This document shows, one piece after another, positions 53,596 through 63,269 of a stretch of DNA of 64,000 nucleotides. Positions within the stretch are counted from its first letter, which is position 1, and every line of letters starts with the position of its first letter. Under the pieces are notes generated by a model. It made no database searches. It saw only the letters and a program-made list of their open reading frames with translations, and was not told the origin of the DNA. The DNA comes from Microbacterium rhizosphaerae (lineage in GTDB: Bacteria > Actinomycetota > Actinomycetes > Actinomycetales > Microbacteriaceae), in contig NZ_CP139368.1 of the NCBI RefSeq assembly GCF_034120055.1, positions 2,976,001 through 3,040,000 of the forward strand. The letters are read 5' to 3'. Position numbers and translations under genes: made by a program.

Positions 53596-53625
53596 CAAGT
53601 ATCTTGTTTTTAGAGTGCTACACTC
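53596..53625 (+). promoter_or_regulatory. Promoter/operator region of the divergent regulator
   Basis: Two short inverted repeats, CAAG-TAT-CTTG (53596-53606) and GAGTG-CTA-CACTC (53613-53625), lie in an AT-rich stretch. The second contains an extended -10 (TG-C-TACACT, 53616-53624) 6 nt before the ATG at 53631, so the mRNA is probably leaderless and autoregulated. The same region could serve the divergent folE operon. Confidence 0.5.
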
Positions 53626-53630
53626 CGAGT

Positions 53631-54296
53631 ATGCGACCCCGGAACGACCTCGATGCGATCGGCGCCCTCGGCGATCCGGTCCGCCGGCGGCTGTACCGCC
53701 TCGCCTCCGAGTCCGACGAGCCGCTGACCCGCGACGCCGCCGCGGAGGCGCTCGGCATCCCGCGCAGCACCGTCGCGTTCCATCTCGGCCGCCTGGTCGA
53801 GGCGGGCGTCCTCGAGGTCGACAGCAGGCGCGCGGCCGGTCGGAGCGGACCGGGAGCGGGCCGTCCCGCGCACGTCTACACGCCGGCGTCGGATGAGCTC
53901 ATCGGATCGCTCCCCGAGCGCCACTACGAGCTCGCCGGCGAGCTGCTGGCGGCTGCCGCCGACCGCGCGGACGCCGACGGGACGACGGTGCGCCGCGCGC
54001 TGGGCCCGGTGGCGCGCCGGGCGGGGGCGCGGGTGGGCGCCGCATCCGCCGATCTCGAGGACGCCCTCACGACGTGCGGCTTCGAGCCGCGCGACGACGG
54101 GGCGGGCGGCCTGACGCTCGAGAACTGCCCGTTCCACGCGCTCGCCCAGCGCTACACCGACCTCATCTGCACCGCCAACCTGTCGCTCGTCGAGGGGATG
54201 GCGGCAGGCGCCGGCGACGAGCGGACGCCGGTGCTCGACCCGCGGCCGGCACATTGCTGCGTGGCGATCCGCGCCGCGCGCACCCCTGCGTCCTGA
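53631..54296 (+). CDS. Winged-helix regulator of the COG2345 type with cysteine-rich C-terminus
   Basis: A 221-aa regulator. The HTH is DPVRRRLYRLASESDEPLTRDAAAEALGIPRSTVAFHLGRLVEAGVL (residues about 13-60). The C-terminal region has Cys in TTCGFEP, ENCPFHALAQRYTDLICTANLSL and AHCCVAI, with 13 residues between the second and third as in SufR-type iron-sulfur sensors. It may bind an Fe-S cluster or metal; this is inference from spacing. It is divergent from folE with 104 bp between starts, making it a likely local regulator. Confidence 0.82.
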   Translation: MRPRNDLDAIGALGDPVRRRLYRLASESDEPLTRDAAAEALGIPRSTVAFHLGRLVEAGVLEVDSRRAAGRSGPGAGRPAHVYTPASDELIGSLPERHYELAGELLAAAADRADADGTTVRRALGPVARRAGARVGAASADLEDALTTCGFEPRDDGAGGLTLENCPFHALAQRYTDLICTANLSLVEGMAAGAGDERTPVLDPRPAHCCVAIRAARTPAS

Positions 54297-54339
54297 GCCC
54301 GCGGCCCTGCGCGCGCTCCAGCGATGAGAGAGTGGACGC

Positions 54340-55185
54340 ATGCGCATCGCCGTCACCGGTTCGTCCGGAAAACTCGGGTCCGTCGTCGTCCGCGAACTCC
54401 GTGCGGCAGGCCATGAGGTCACCGGGTTGGATGCCGTGGGCCGGCGCGGACCGGGCTTCGTGCAGGTCGACCTCACCGACTACGGCCAGGTCGTCGACGC
54501 CCTCACCGCGGTGAACGACCAGCACGACGGCTTCGACGCCCTCGTGCACCTCGCGGCGATCCCCGCACCCGGCATCCGTCCCGACGTGGCCACGTTCCAC
54601 AACAACATGCCGTCGACCTTCAACGCGATGTGGGCCGCGATCCGGCTCGGCATCCGTCGCATCGTCTACGCCTCGAGCGAGACGGTGCTGGGTCTTCCGT
54701 TCGACGTGCCGCCGCCGTACATCCCGGTCGACGAGGACTACCCGCCGCGGCCCGAGTCGGTCTACTCGCTCGTGAAGGTGCTCGAGGAGCGCATGGCGAC
54801 CGAGCTCGTACGGTGGCACCCCGACCTCTCGATCACCGCGCTGCGGTTCTCGAACGTCATGTGGCCCGAGGACTACGACGCCTTCCCCTCGTACGATTCC
54901 GACGCTCTCCTGCGCAAGTGGAACCTGTGGGGCTACATCGACGCCCGCGACGGCGCACAGGCGATCGAGCGGGCGCTGGATGCCGCCATCCCCGGATTCG
55001 GGGCGTACATCATCGCGGCCGCCGACACGGTCATGTCCCGGCCCAACGCCGAGCTCGTCGCGGAGGTCTTCCCGGACGTGCCGGTGAAGGGCGACCTCGG
55101 TACGAACGACACCCTGCTGTCGATCGGCAAAGCCCGTCGCCTCCTCGGCTACGCGCCGCGGCACTCCTGGCGCGACGAGCGCTGA
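54340..55185 (+). CDS. NAD(P)-dependent epimerase/dehydratase (extended SDR)
   Basis: A 281-aa short-chain dehydrogenase-like protein. The cofactor site is VTGSSGKLGSVVVREL, then VDLTDYGQ, LVHLAAIPAPG, and the active-site Tyr-Lys pair in ESVYSLVKVLEERMA. The substrate is probably a sugar derivative; it cannot be determined. It lies 43 bp downstream of the regulator, in the same direction. Confidence 0.87.
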   Translation: MRIAVTGSSGKLGSVVVRELRAAGHEVTGLDAVGRRGPGFVQVDLTDYGQVVDALTAVNDQHDGFDALVHLAAIPAPGIRPDVATFHNNMPSTFNAMWAAIRLGIRRIVYASSETVLGLPFDVPPPYIPVDEDYPPRPESVYSLVKVLEERMATELVRWHPDLSITALRFSNVMWPEDYDAFPSYDSDALLRKWNLWGYIDARDGAQAIERALDAAIPGFGAYIIAAADTVMSRPNAELVAEVFPDVPVKGDLGTNDTLLSIGKARRLLGYAPRHSWRDER

Positions 55186-55252
55186 CGGCGTCGTCGTCCA
55201 TCGCGCGGCGCGGATCGCCCCTTCTTCCGCCCGGACCTGGCATATTGGGTCC

Positions 55253-55945
55253 ATGACCGCTCCGCGCATCCTCGTCGTCGACGATGAACCGAACATCCGC
55301 GACCTGCTGATCACCAGCCTGCGATTCGCCGGCTATCAGGTTCGCGCCGTATCCAACGGCGCTCAGACGATCTCCGCCGTCCTGGAGGAGGAGCCTGACC
55401 TCATCATCCTCGACGTCATGCTGCCCGACATGAACGGGTTCAGCGTGACCAAGCGGCTGCGCGGGGCCGGCTATACAGCTCCCATCCTCTTCCTCACGGC
55501 GAAGGACGACACCGAGGACAAGGTCGCAGGCCTGAACGCGGGCGGCGACGACTACGTCACGAAGCCGTTCAGCCTCGACGAGATCGTCGCCCGCATCCAG
55601 GCGATCCTGCGCCGCACGATGCAGGCCGACGAGGAGTCGGTCATCCGCGCTGGCGAGCTGACGATGGACCAGGACACGCACGACGTCTTCGTCGGCGACG
55701 CCTCCATCGACCTCAGCCCCACCGAGTTCAAGCTGCTGCGCTACCTGATGCTGAACCCGAACCGCGTGCTGTCGAAGGCGCAGATCCTCGACCACGTGTG
55801 GGAGTACGACTTCAACGGCGATGCAGGCATCGTCGAGAGTTACATCTCATATCTGCGACGTAAGATCGATCCCCTGTCGACCGAGCCGCTCATCCAGACG
55901 AAGCGCGGCTTCGGCTACATGCTGAAGGCGGGCAAGACCGCCTGA
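55253..55945 (+). CDS. Two-component response regulator, OmpR/PhoB family
   Basis: A 230-aa regulator. The receiver domain has the acidic pocket DDEP, phosphoryl Asp in LIILDVMLPDMNGFSV, LTAKD and the Lys in DDYVTKPFSL. The C-terminal winged helix reads LTMDQDTHDVFVGDASIDLSPTEFKLLRYLMLNPNRVLSKAQILDHVWEYDF ... YISYLRRKID. It is closest in style to PhoP/TcrX-type actinobacterial regulators. Its kinase follows immediately. Confidence 0.94.
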   Translation: MTAPRILVVDDEPNIRDLLITSLRFAGYQVRAVSNGAQTISAVLEEEPDLIILDVMLPDMNGFSVTKRLRGAGYTAPILFLTAKDDTEDKVAGLNAGGDDYVTKPFSLDEIVARIQAILRRTMQADEESVIRAGELTMDQDTHDVFVGDASIDLSPTEFKLLRYLMLNPNRVLSKAQILDHVWEYDFNGDAGIVESYISYLRRKIDPLSTEPLIQTKRGFGYMLKAGKTA

Positions 55946-55964
55946 GACCTTGGGAGCGGAATCG

Positions 55965-57683
55965 GTGGCTGCCGGGCCGGATGCGGTCACCCGCGGGTGG
56001 CGCGGCATCAGCCTGCGCGCCAAGGTCACCGGGGTCACAGTCGGCATCCTCGCCATCGGTCTGCTCGTCGCGGGCATCGGCACCCTGATCTTCCTGCGCA
56101 GCTCGCTGCTGGACGGCATCGCGTCGTCGCTGCTGCCCCTCGCCCGCACGAACGTCACCTCGCCCCTCGTCTCCGTCAACACGGGCGTCAATCCGCCGAC
56201 GTTCTCCCAGAATCCCTCGGCGGTGGCCACAGAGTACTTCGTGGCGCTCTACGACGCTCAGGGCAAGCTGGAGATCACGGCAGGCGGCAACGGCGCACCT
56301 CCTCCCGTGTTCCCGGAGACCTACCCGGTCGGCAAGGCGCTGATCACCCAGCTGCAGCCGTTCATGCTCGAGAACTCCTCGGGCGGGGCCGCCTACATGG
56401 CGATGGTCGCGCCGCAGCCGATCGTGGACTCCCGCACGCTGTACACCCAGCTCGTCGCCCTTCCGACGGCACCGGTCGCCAAGGTGCTGACCACGTACCT
56501 CGGGATCTACACGCTGCTCGCCTTCGTGATCCTCATCGCGGGCGCCCTGGCGACGCGATGGCTCGTGACGCTCACCTTCCGAAGTCTCGGGCAGGTGGAG
56601 GCCGCCGCGGACTCGATCGCCGCGGGAGACTTCAGTCAACGCCTCACCGATATCGAGCCCAGCACGACGGAGGTCGGCCGCCTCAAGATCGCGTTCAACG
56701 CGATGCTCGTCCACGTCGACGACGCGATCTCGCAACGGGATTCCTCGGTGCGCCAGATGCGGCGATTCATCGGCGACGCGAGCCATGAGCTGCGCACGCC
56801 GCTCGTCACCGTCCGCGGCTATGCGGAGCTGTACCGCATCGGCGCCATCGAGGGCGAAGAGGCCACCGGGCAGGCGATGGAGCGCATCGAGAAGGAGGCG
56901 ATCCGGATGGGCGTCCTCGTCGAGGACCTCCTCGCGCTCGCCCGCCTGGACGAGAAGCGCGACGTCGTCATCGCCCCCGTCGATCTGCGGCCGATCGCCC
57001 GCGACGCCGCGATGGACGTCCACGCGACCTCCCCCGCGCGTGTCGTCACCGTGATGGATTCGACGACGGCGGATGCGGCATCCCCCGAATTCCGCGCGAG
57101 CGAATCCGGTGAGATCCCCACGGTGCCTCCCCGTGGCGTCACGGCCCGTTCGCGCGCCGGCGCCACACTGTCGCGCCTGCGCCGCCGGTCTCGCCCGACA
57201 CCGCTCGCCCCCGAGCCCGCCGGCCGCGTCGCGCCGTCGCAGGAGCCGATCGTGCTCGCCGACGAGAACCAGGTGCGCCAGGTCGTCGCGAACCTCCTCG
57301 GCAACGCCCGACGCTACAGCGCCGACGACTCTCCCCTCGGCCTGCGCGTGGGCGTGGATGCGGCGGCCGGCATGGGCTGGATCGAGGTGATCGACCACGG
57401 CGACGGCGTCCCCGAGCAGATCCGGGAGCAGATCTTCCAGCGCTTCTGGCGCGCCGACACCTCGCGCACGCGCGAGACGGGCGGCTCGGGACTGGGTCTG
57501 TCGATCGTGGCGTCGATCGTCGAGACGCTGCACGGCACCGTGTCGGTCGACGACACCCCCGGCGGCGGTGCGACGTTCCGGGTGTCGCTGCCGCTCGCGC
57601 CCGTCTCCCGGGAGGCCAACCTCGAGCTCGAGACGCAGCCCGTGACCCAGCCGGTCACGCAGCCTGCAGCCGACGGCGCCTGA
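55965..57683 (+). CDS. Sensor histidine kinase
   Basis: A 572-aa membrane kinase. Two helices (about 20-45 and 175-200) enclose a 130-residue extracellular sensor. A HAMP domain follows (LTFRSLGQVEAAADSIAAGDFSQRL), then HisKA FIGDASHELRTPLVTVRGYAELY with the phospho-His, and HATPase: ENQVRQVVANLLGNARRYS, DHGDGVPEQ, GGSGLGLSIVASIVETLHG. A 60-residue Pro/Arg/Ser-rich insertion interrupts the region between HisKA and the ATP lobe. The tail carries a QPVTQPVTQP repeat. GTG at 55965 with GGAGCGG upstream is preferred over TTG at 55950. Confidence 0.93.
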   Translation: MAAGPDAVTRGWRGISLRAKVTGVTVGILAIGLLVAGIGTLIFLRSSLLDGIASSLLPLARTNVTSPLVSVNTGVNPPTFSQNPSAVATEYFVALYDAQGKLEITAGGNGAPPPVFPETYPVGKALITQLQPFMLENSSGGAAYMAMVAPQPIVDSRTLYTQLVALPTAPVAKVLTTYLGIYTLLAFVILIAGALATRWLVTLTFRSLGQVEAAADSIAAGDFSQRLTDIEPSTTEVGRLKIAFNAMLVHVDDAISQRDSSVRQMRRFIGDASHELRTPLVTVRGYAELYRIGAIEGEEATGQAMERIEKEAIRMGVLVEDLLALARLDEKRDVVIAPVDLRPIARDAAMDVHATSPARVVTVMDSTTADAASPEFRASESGEIPTVPPRGVTARSRAGATLSRLRRRSRPTPLAPEPAGRVAPSQEPIVLADENQVRQVVANLLGNARRYSADDSPLGLRVGVDAAAGMGWIEVIDHGDGVPEQIREQIFQRFWRADTSRTRETGGSGLGLSIVASIVETLHGTVSVDDTPGGGATFRVSLPLAPVSREANLELETQPVTQPVTQPAADGA

Positions 57684-57803
57684 GTCTCCTCCCCGGCGGG
57701 ACGGCTGCAGCGCTCCTCCCCGGGGGCGGGCCCGGCAAGGCGGATGCCGCATCCCCGCCGCTTAGCGTGGGGGCACTGCATCCCACCGTGAAGGAGCCCG
57801 GAA

Positions 57804-58088
57804 ATGATCTTCTCCGTCGACAGCGAGCAGGTGCTCGCCGCCACCACCGCCGCTCGCGGCACCGCCGACCGTCTCGAGGCCGAGGCCTCGGCGATGCTCG
57901 CGCAGCTCACACAGCTGCAGGGGTCGTGGACCGGTGTCGCCGCAGCGGCCTTCCAGGACGTCATCGATCAGTGGCGCATCACGCAGCGTCAGGTCGAGAC
58001 ATCCCTCGCCGCCATCACGCAGGCACTCGCCGCCGCCGGGCGGCAGTACGCCGACACCGAGCAGGCGGCCGTCGGGCTGTTCCGGTAG
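57804..58088 (+). CDS. WXG100-family type VII secretion target
   Basis: A 94-aa helical hairpin protein of the ESAT-6 type, exported by ESX/type VII systems. The turn motif LQGSWTGVAAAAF carries Trp-X-Gly at residues 42-44. A C-terminal YADTE (Tyr-X3-acidic) matches the secretion signal. AAGGAG precedes the ATG. No ESX machinery or partner WXG100 gene is nearby, so it is an orphan between a two-component system and groEL. Confidence 0.9.
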   Translation: MIFSVDSEQVLAATTAARGTADRLEAEASAMLAQLTQLQGSWTGVAAAAFQDVIDQWRITQRQVETSLAAITQALAAAGRQYADTEQAAVGLFR

Positions 58089-58114
58089 ATGCGGCCCGAC
58101 GCGCCCGGAAACGA

Positions 58115-58149
58115 CGGATGCCCCGACCCAAAGGGTCGGGGCATCCGTG
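58115..58149. terminator. Bidirectional 16-bp hairpin between WXG100 and groEL
   Basis: ACGGATGCCCCGACCC and GGGTCGGGGCATCCGT are exact inverted repeats with a 3-nt loop AAA, placed between two convergent genes. Confidence 0.85.
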
Positions 58150-58158
58150 CGCGATGGA

Positions 58159-60216
<2,058 letters not shown>

Positions 60217-60239
60217 TCACAGGCCCGAAACAATGGGCG

Positions 60240-60812
60240 CTACTTCGAGGGACTGGCCTTCGCGCCCGACGTCCGATCGGTGCCGACGACCACCGTCAGC
60301 TGCTTCGCCTCCGCGTCGTTCGCGGGCTGGTACGCGGCGCTCTGCGCGACCTGCGCGCCGCCGAGCGCCTGCGCGAGACCGCGGGCGGGGCCCTCGTCTG
60401 CCGGGAGCGCGTAGTACACGGTCGTCTTCTCGAACCCGGTGGTGCCGGCATCCCCGGCCTGGACGTTCTCGGGCTTCCAGCCCGCGGCGACCACCTGCTG
60501 CTTGACCGACGCGGCGAGCCCGGCCTGTCCGGTGGCGTTGAGCACGAGCACCGTGTACGACGGGTCGATCACGGGGGTCGCTACGGGGGCGGCGACGACC
60601 GTCGGCGACGGAGAGGGCCCGAGGCTGATCTTGCCCGAGGCGACGAGCGTGCCGAAGATCCCCGCGCCCACCAGGACGACCGTCGCCACCGCGGCCCACG
60701 TGAAGACGAGCCATCCGCTCATGTGCGGGTTCTCCGCCCGGTGCGCCCCTACCCGGCCGGTGTCGTCGGGGAGCGAGTCGAAGCGGTCCCGCGGCTGGCT
60801 CGGATTCGGCAT
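60240..60812 (-). CDS. LytR C-terminal domain membrane protein
   Basis: A 190-aa protein with one membrane helix (MSGWLVFTWAAVATVVLVGAGIFGTLVAS, about 31-59), a Pro/Ala linker and an extracellular LytR_C domain (YTVLVLNATGQAGLAASVKQQVVAAGWKPENVQAG ... VVVGTD). It lacks the LCP catalytic domain, so it is not a wall-polymer ligase itself. Its role in the envelope is unknown. A TAGCAT box 6 nt before ATG suggests a leaderless mRNA. Confidence 0.87.
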   Translation of the reverse strand: MPNPSQPRDRFDSLPDDTGRVGAHRAENPHMSGWLVFTWAAVATVVLVGAGIFGTLVASGKISLGPSPSPTVVAAPVATPVIDPSYTVLVLNATGQAGLAASVKQQVVAAGWKPENVQAGDAGTTGFEKTTVYYALPADEGPARGLAQALGGAQVAQSAAYQPANDAEAKQLTVVVGTDRTSGAKASPSK

Positions 60813-60818
60813 CCCATG

Positions 60819-60824
60819 ATGCTA
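60819..60824 (-). promoter_or_regulatory. Predicted -10 box of a leaderless promoter (LytR_C gene)
   Basis: TAGCAT, 6 nt, then the ATG at 60812 on the minus strand. Confidence 0.45.
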
Positions 60825-60861
60825 ACCGAACGGCCGATGACGACGCGCGGAGGGAGGCCCG

Positions 60862-61110
60862 TCAGCCCACGCCGCCCACGCGGGCGGCACGGGTGTCGCG
60901 CCTCGCATCCCGCAGCCGGCGCAGTCGCTTGACCAGCAGCGGGTCGTGGGCGAGCGCGTCGGCCGACTCGATGAGGCGGCCGAGCAACTGGTAGTACCGC
61001 GCCGGTGTCAGGTCCAGCTCGGTGCGGATCGCCTCCTCCTTCGCCCCGCCGTGACGCTGCCAGGAGGCCTCGAAAGCCAGCAGTTCGCGATCCCGGTCGG
61101 AGAGGGGCAT
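60862..61110 (-). CDS. DUF3263 family protein
   Basis: An 82-aa basic helical protein (MPLSDRDRELLAFEASWQRHGGAKEEAIRTELDLTPARYYQLLGRLIES). DUF3263 is an actinobacterial family with a sigma-70-region-4-like helix-turn-helix look; function is unknown. It lies in the conserved order DUF3263, LytR_C, csp, groEL. A TACCGT box lies 6 nt before ATG. Confidence 0.88.
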   Translation of the reverse strand: MPLSDRDRELLAFEASWQRHGGAKEEAIRTELDLTPARYYQLLGRLIESADALAHDPLLVKRLRRLRDARRDTRAARVGGVG

Positions 61111-61116
61111 CCCCAC

Positions 61117-61122
61117 ACGGTA
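61117..61122 (-). promoter_or_regulatory. Predicted -10 box of a leaderless promoter (DUF3263)
   Basis: TACCGT, 6 nt, then the ATG at 61110 on the minus strand. Confidence 0.45.
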
Positions 61123-61157
61123 GCCGCGGGATGCGCGCACCTCGGTAGCGCGCGCCG

Positions 61158-62141
61158 CTATCCCCCGACTCGCCACTCGACGAATCCGCCGAGAGGATCG
61201 ACACCCGCCAGCACATCGCCGTCGAGCGCCAGCGCGAAGGCGTCGGACGGCCAGTCCGTCGGGTCGATGGGCGCGCTCCACCCGTCGTGCAGGGCGGGCG
61301 CGTCCAACGTGATCCAGCGACCCGCGGCCCGCGCAGCCGCGATGATCCGGCGGCGGCCGGCGAAGGGGACGTGCGCGAGCACGCCCGGGGTCGTCACGAC
61401 GAGGGTCGCATCCGCGGGAGCCTGCGCGGCCACCTCGCGGAGGATCTCCGCGGCGTCGCCGGCGATCAGCAGCGGCGGCTCGTTCGCCGCGATGTCGAGG
61501 GCATCGCGGATGCGGTCCGCCCTGCCCGCCTCGCCCGGCCAGACGAGCGTCTCCAGCCAGCGGCGGTCGTCGGCATCCCGCGCGTCCAGCGGCGAGAGGT
61601 CGATGCCGGCCCGCCACACCACCTCGGGCAGGCGCAGCGCGGGGCGGCCCTCGCCGCGCAGCCGCGATGAGAGGACGACCGTCGCACCGCCCGGCGGCTC
61701 GAGGGCGATCACGTCGCCGTCGTCGAGCCGGAAGCTGTACGCATATCGGTCGGGATACAGGCACAGCCCCGCGCTCGCACCGACCTCGAGCAGCGCGATC
61801 GGTCCCTCGACCAGCGAGAGCGCCGGCAGCAGCGCGGCGCACCGCAGCGGCTCGTTCGTCTGGACGCTGCGGCGCCGGCACTCGTCGACGACGGCGTCCG
61901 CGTGCGCGAGGAGCCAGCCCGGCCACGCGGTCGTGTCGGCCTCGGGCGCGCCGAGCAGGCGCGCGACGGCGAACACGAGCGGCGGCTGGCGCCGAGTGGC
62001 CGGGATGCGGGCGAGCACGGCGGCGAGGGCAGGATCGGATGCCACGGCCGCCGCCCAGGCGGCATACAGCGCGGAGCGCCCCGGCGCCTCGTCGCGGGCG
62101 AACCGCGCATACCGTTCGGCGACCGCATCCACCTCGCTCAT
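61158..62141 (-). CDS. DUF2332 family protein
   Basis: A 327-aa soluble protein with the DUF2332 features EVGASAGLCLYPDRYAY (a methyltransferase-like glycine motif), LPALSLVEGPIALLEVG and WRAGIDLSPLDARDADDRRWLETLVWPGE. Function is unknown, possibly SAM-related by fold. ATG at 62141 is chosen because GGAG lies 7 nt upstream; ATG at 62150 and an earlier ATG at 62201 are in frame. Confidence 0.86.
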   Translation of the reverse strand: MSEVDAVAERYARFARDEAPGRSALYAAWAAAVASDPALAAVLARIPATRRQPPLVFAVARLLGAPEADTTAWPGWLLAHADAVVDECRRRSVQTNEPLRCAALLPALSLVEGPIALLEVGASAGLCLYPDRYAYSFRLDDGDVIALEPPGGATVVLSSRLRGEGRPALRLPEVVWRAGIDLSPLDARDADDRRWLETLVWPGEAGRADRIRDALDIAANEPPLLIAGDAAEILREVAAQAPADATLVVTTPGVLAHVPFAGRRRIIAAARAAGRWITLDAPALHDGWSAPIDPTDWPSDAFALALDGDVLAGVDPLGGFVEWRVGG

Positions 62142-62246
62142 CGTCTCCATTCTCGCGGCAGCGCGCGCGGCGTCGAGCACGCGGCGGGATTCTCGGAACA
62201 CTCCCCGGCCGGCTCGGGTTGAATGGCTATGGCTGAAGGGATTGCC

Positions 62247-62648
62247 ATGACCTACGACGTGACCAAGTCCGACGCGCAGTGGCGCGAGGAGCTCTCACCT
62301 GAGCAGTTCGCGGTGCTGCGCGAGGCGGCGACCGAGCGCCCGTGGACCGGGGAGCTGCTCGACGAGAGCCGCGACGGCTTCTACACCTGCGCCGCCTGCG
62401 GCGCCGAGCTCTTCCAGAGCGGGACGAAGTTCGACTCGCACTGCGGGTGGCCGAGCTTCTACGAGTCGGTGCGGCCGGAGGCCGTCGAACTCATCGAGGA
62501 CCGCACCCACGGGATGACGCGCACCGAGGTGCGCTGCGCGAACTGCGGCTCGCACCTGGGCCACGTGTTCCCCGACGGGTTCGGCACGCCCACCGGCGAC
62601 CGGTACTGCATGAACTCCCTCGCCCTCGAGTTCACGCCCGAGTCGTGA
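62247..62648 (+). CDS. msrB: Peptide-methionine (R)-S-oxide reductase
   Basis: Reduces R-methionine sulfoxide in proteins. The 133-aa protein has two zinc CxxC pairs (CAACGAEL and CANCGSHLG), FDSHCGWPSFYESV, GHVFPDGFGTPTGDRYCMNSLALEF with the catalytic Cys in RYCMNS. ATG at 62247 has AAGGG upstream; two earlier ATGs (62223, 62229) would add 6-8 residues. It overlaps the nitroreductase start by 4 nt. Confidence 0.94.
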   Translation: MTYDVTKSDAQWREELSPEQFAVLREAATERPWTGELLDESRDGFYTCAACGAELFQSGTKFDSHCGWPSFYESVRPEAVELIEDRTHGMTRTEVRCANCGSHLGHVFPDGFGTPTGDRYCMNSLALEFTPES

Positions 62649-63214
62649 CGCACCCCGCTCCCGCGGCCCGCGTCGGCGCCCCGGCCCTCGACGCGGTGCG
62701 GGAGCGTCGTTCGTGGTCCAAGGTGACCGACGACGCGCCCAGCCATGCGCAGCTCGTCGAGTTCGTGGCCGCCGCCGGAAGGGTCGCGGATCACTCGTCG
62801 CTCGCCCCGTGGCGGCTCATCGAGCTGCGCGGCGACGACCGCGAGCGCCTCGGCCGTGCGATCAGCACGGCGAACGGAGAGGGCGGCTCCTCTCCCAAGC
62901 CGCTGCGCGCGCCGCTGCTCATCGCGGTCGTGGCGAGTTTCCGCAAGAGCGACAAGGTGCCGCGCTGGGAGCAGGAGGCCGTGGCTGCGGGTGTCGCGCA
63001 CACGCTCAGCCTGCTGCTCGACGAGGCGGGGTGGGGTGTCATCTGGCGCACCGGCCACTACACGCGCGCGAAGGCTGTCGCCGAGGCGCACGGCCTGCGC
63101 AAGAGCGAGCGTCTCCTGGGCTGGCTGTACGTCGGCGGCAAGCCCGAGCGGGATCGTCCCGCGCGTCGGACGCCGGTGGATGCCGAGTCCCACCTCTCCC
63201 GCATGCCGCGTTGA
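62645..63214 (+). CDS. Nitroreductase family protein
   Basis: A 189-aa FMN-dependent reductase-like protein: LDAVRERRSWSKVTDDAPSHAQLVEFVAAAGRVADHSSLAPWRLIELRG (the FMN-binding Arg-Arg-Ser motif and Ser/Pro loop), then LSLLLDEAGWGVIWRTGHYTR and LLGWLYVGGKP. It probably uses NAD(P)H; the substrate is unknown. GTG at 62645 is coupled to the msrB stop, suggesting a joint role in oxidative damage repair. Confidence 0.88.
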   Translation: MTHPAPAARVGAPALDAVRERRSWSKVTDDAPSHAQLVEFVAAAGRVADHSSLAPWRLIELRGDDRERLGRAISTANGEGGSSPKPLRAPLLIAVVASFRKSDKVPRWEQEAVAAGVAHTLSLLLDEAGWGVIWRTGHYTRAKAVAEAHGLRKSERLLGWLYVGGKPERDRPARRTPVDAESHLSRMPR

Positions 63215-63235
63215 GGCCGCGCGGCGGCTGACGGC

Positions 63236-63264
63236 GAGAGCCCGGCCTGGGCGACCGGGCTCTC
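63236..63264. terminator. Bidirectional hairpin between nitroreductase and aceE
   Basis: GAGAGCCCGG and CCGGGCTCTC are exact 10-bp inverted repeats with a 9-nt loop between two convergent genes. Confidence 0.75.
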
Positions 63265-63269
63265 CCGGC

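Noticed and set aside
53613..53625. GAGTGCTA resembles half of a CIRCE site
   Set aside because: The partner half TAGCACTC at the correct 9-nt spacing is missing; the palindrome here has a 3-nt centre.
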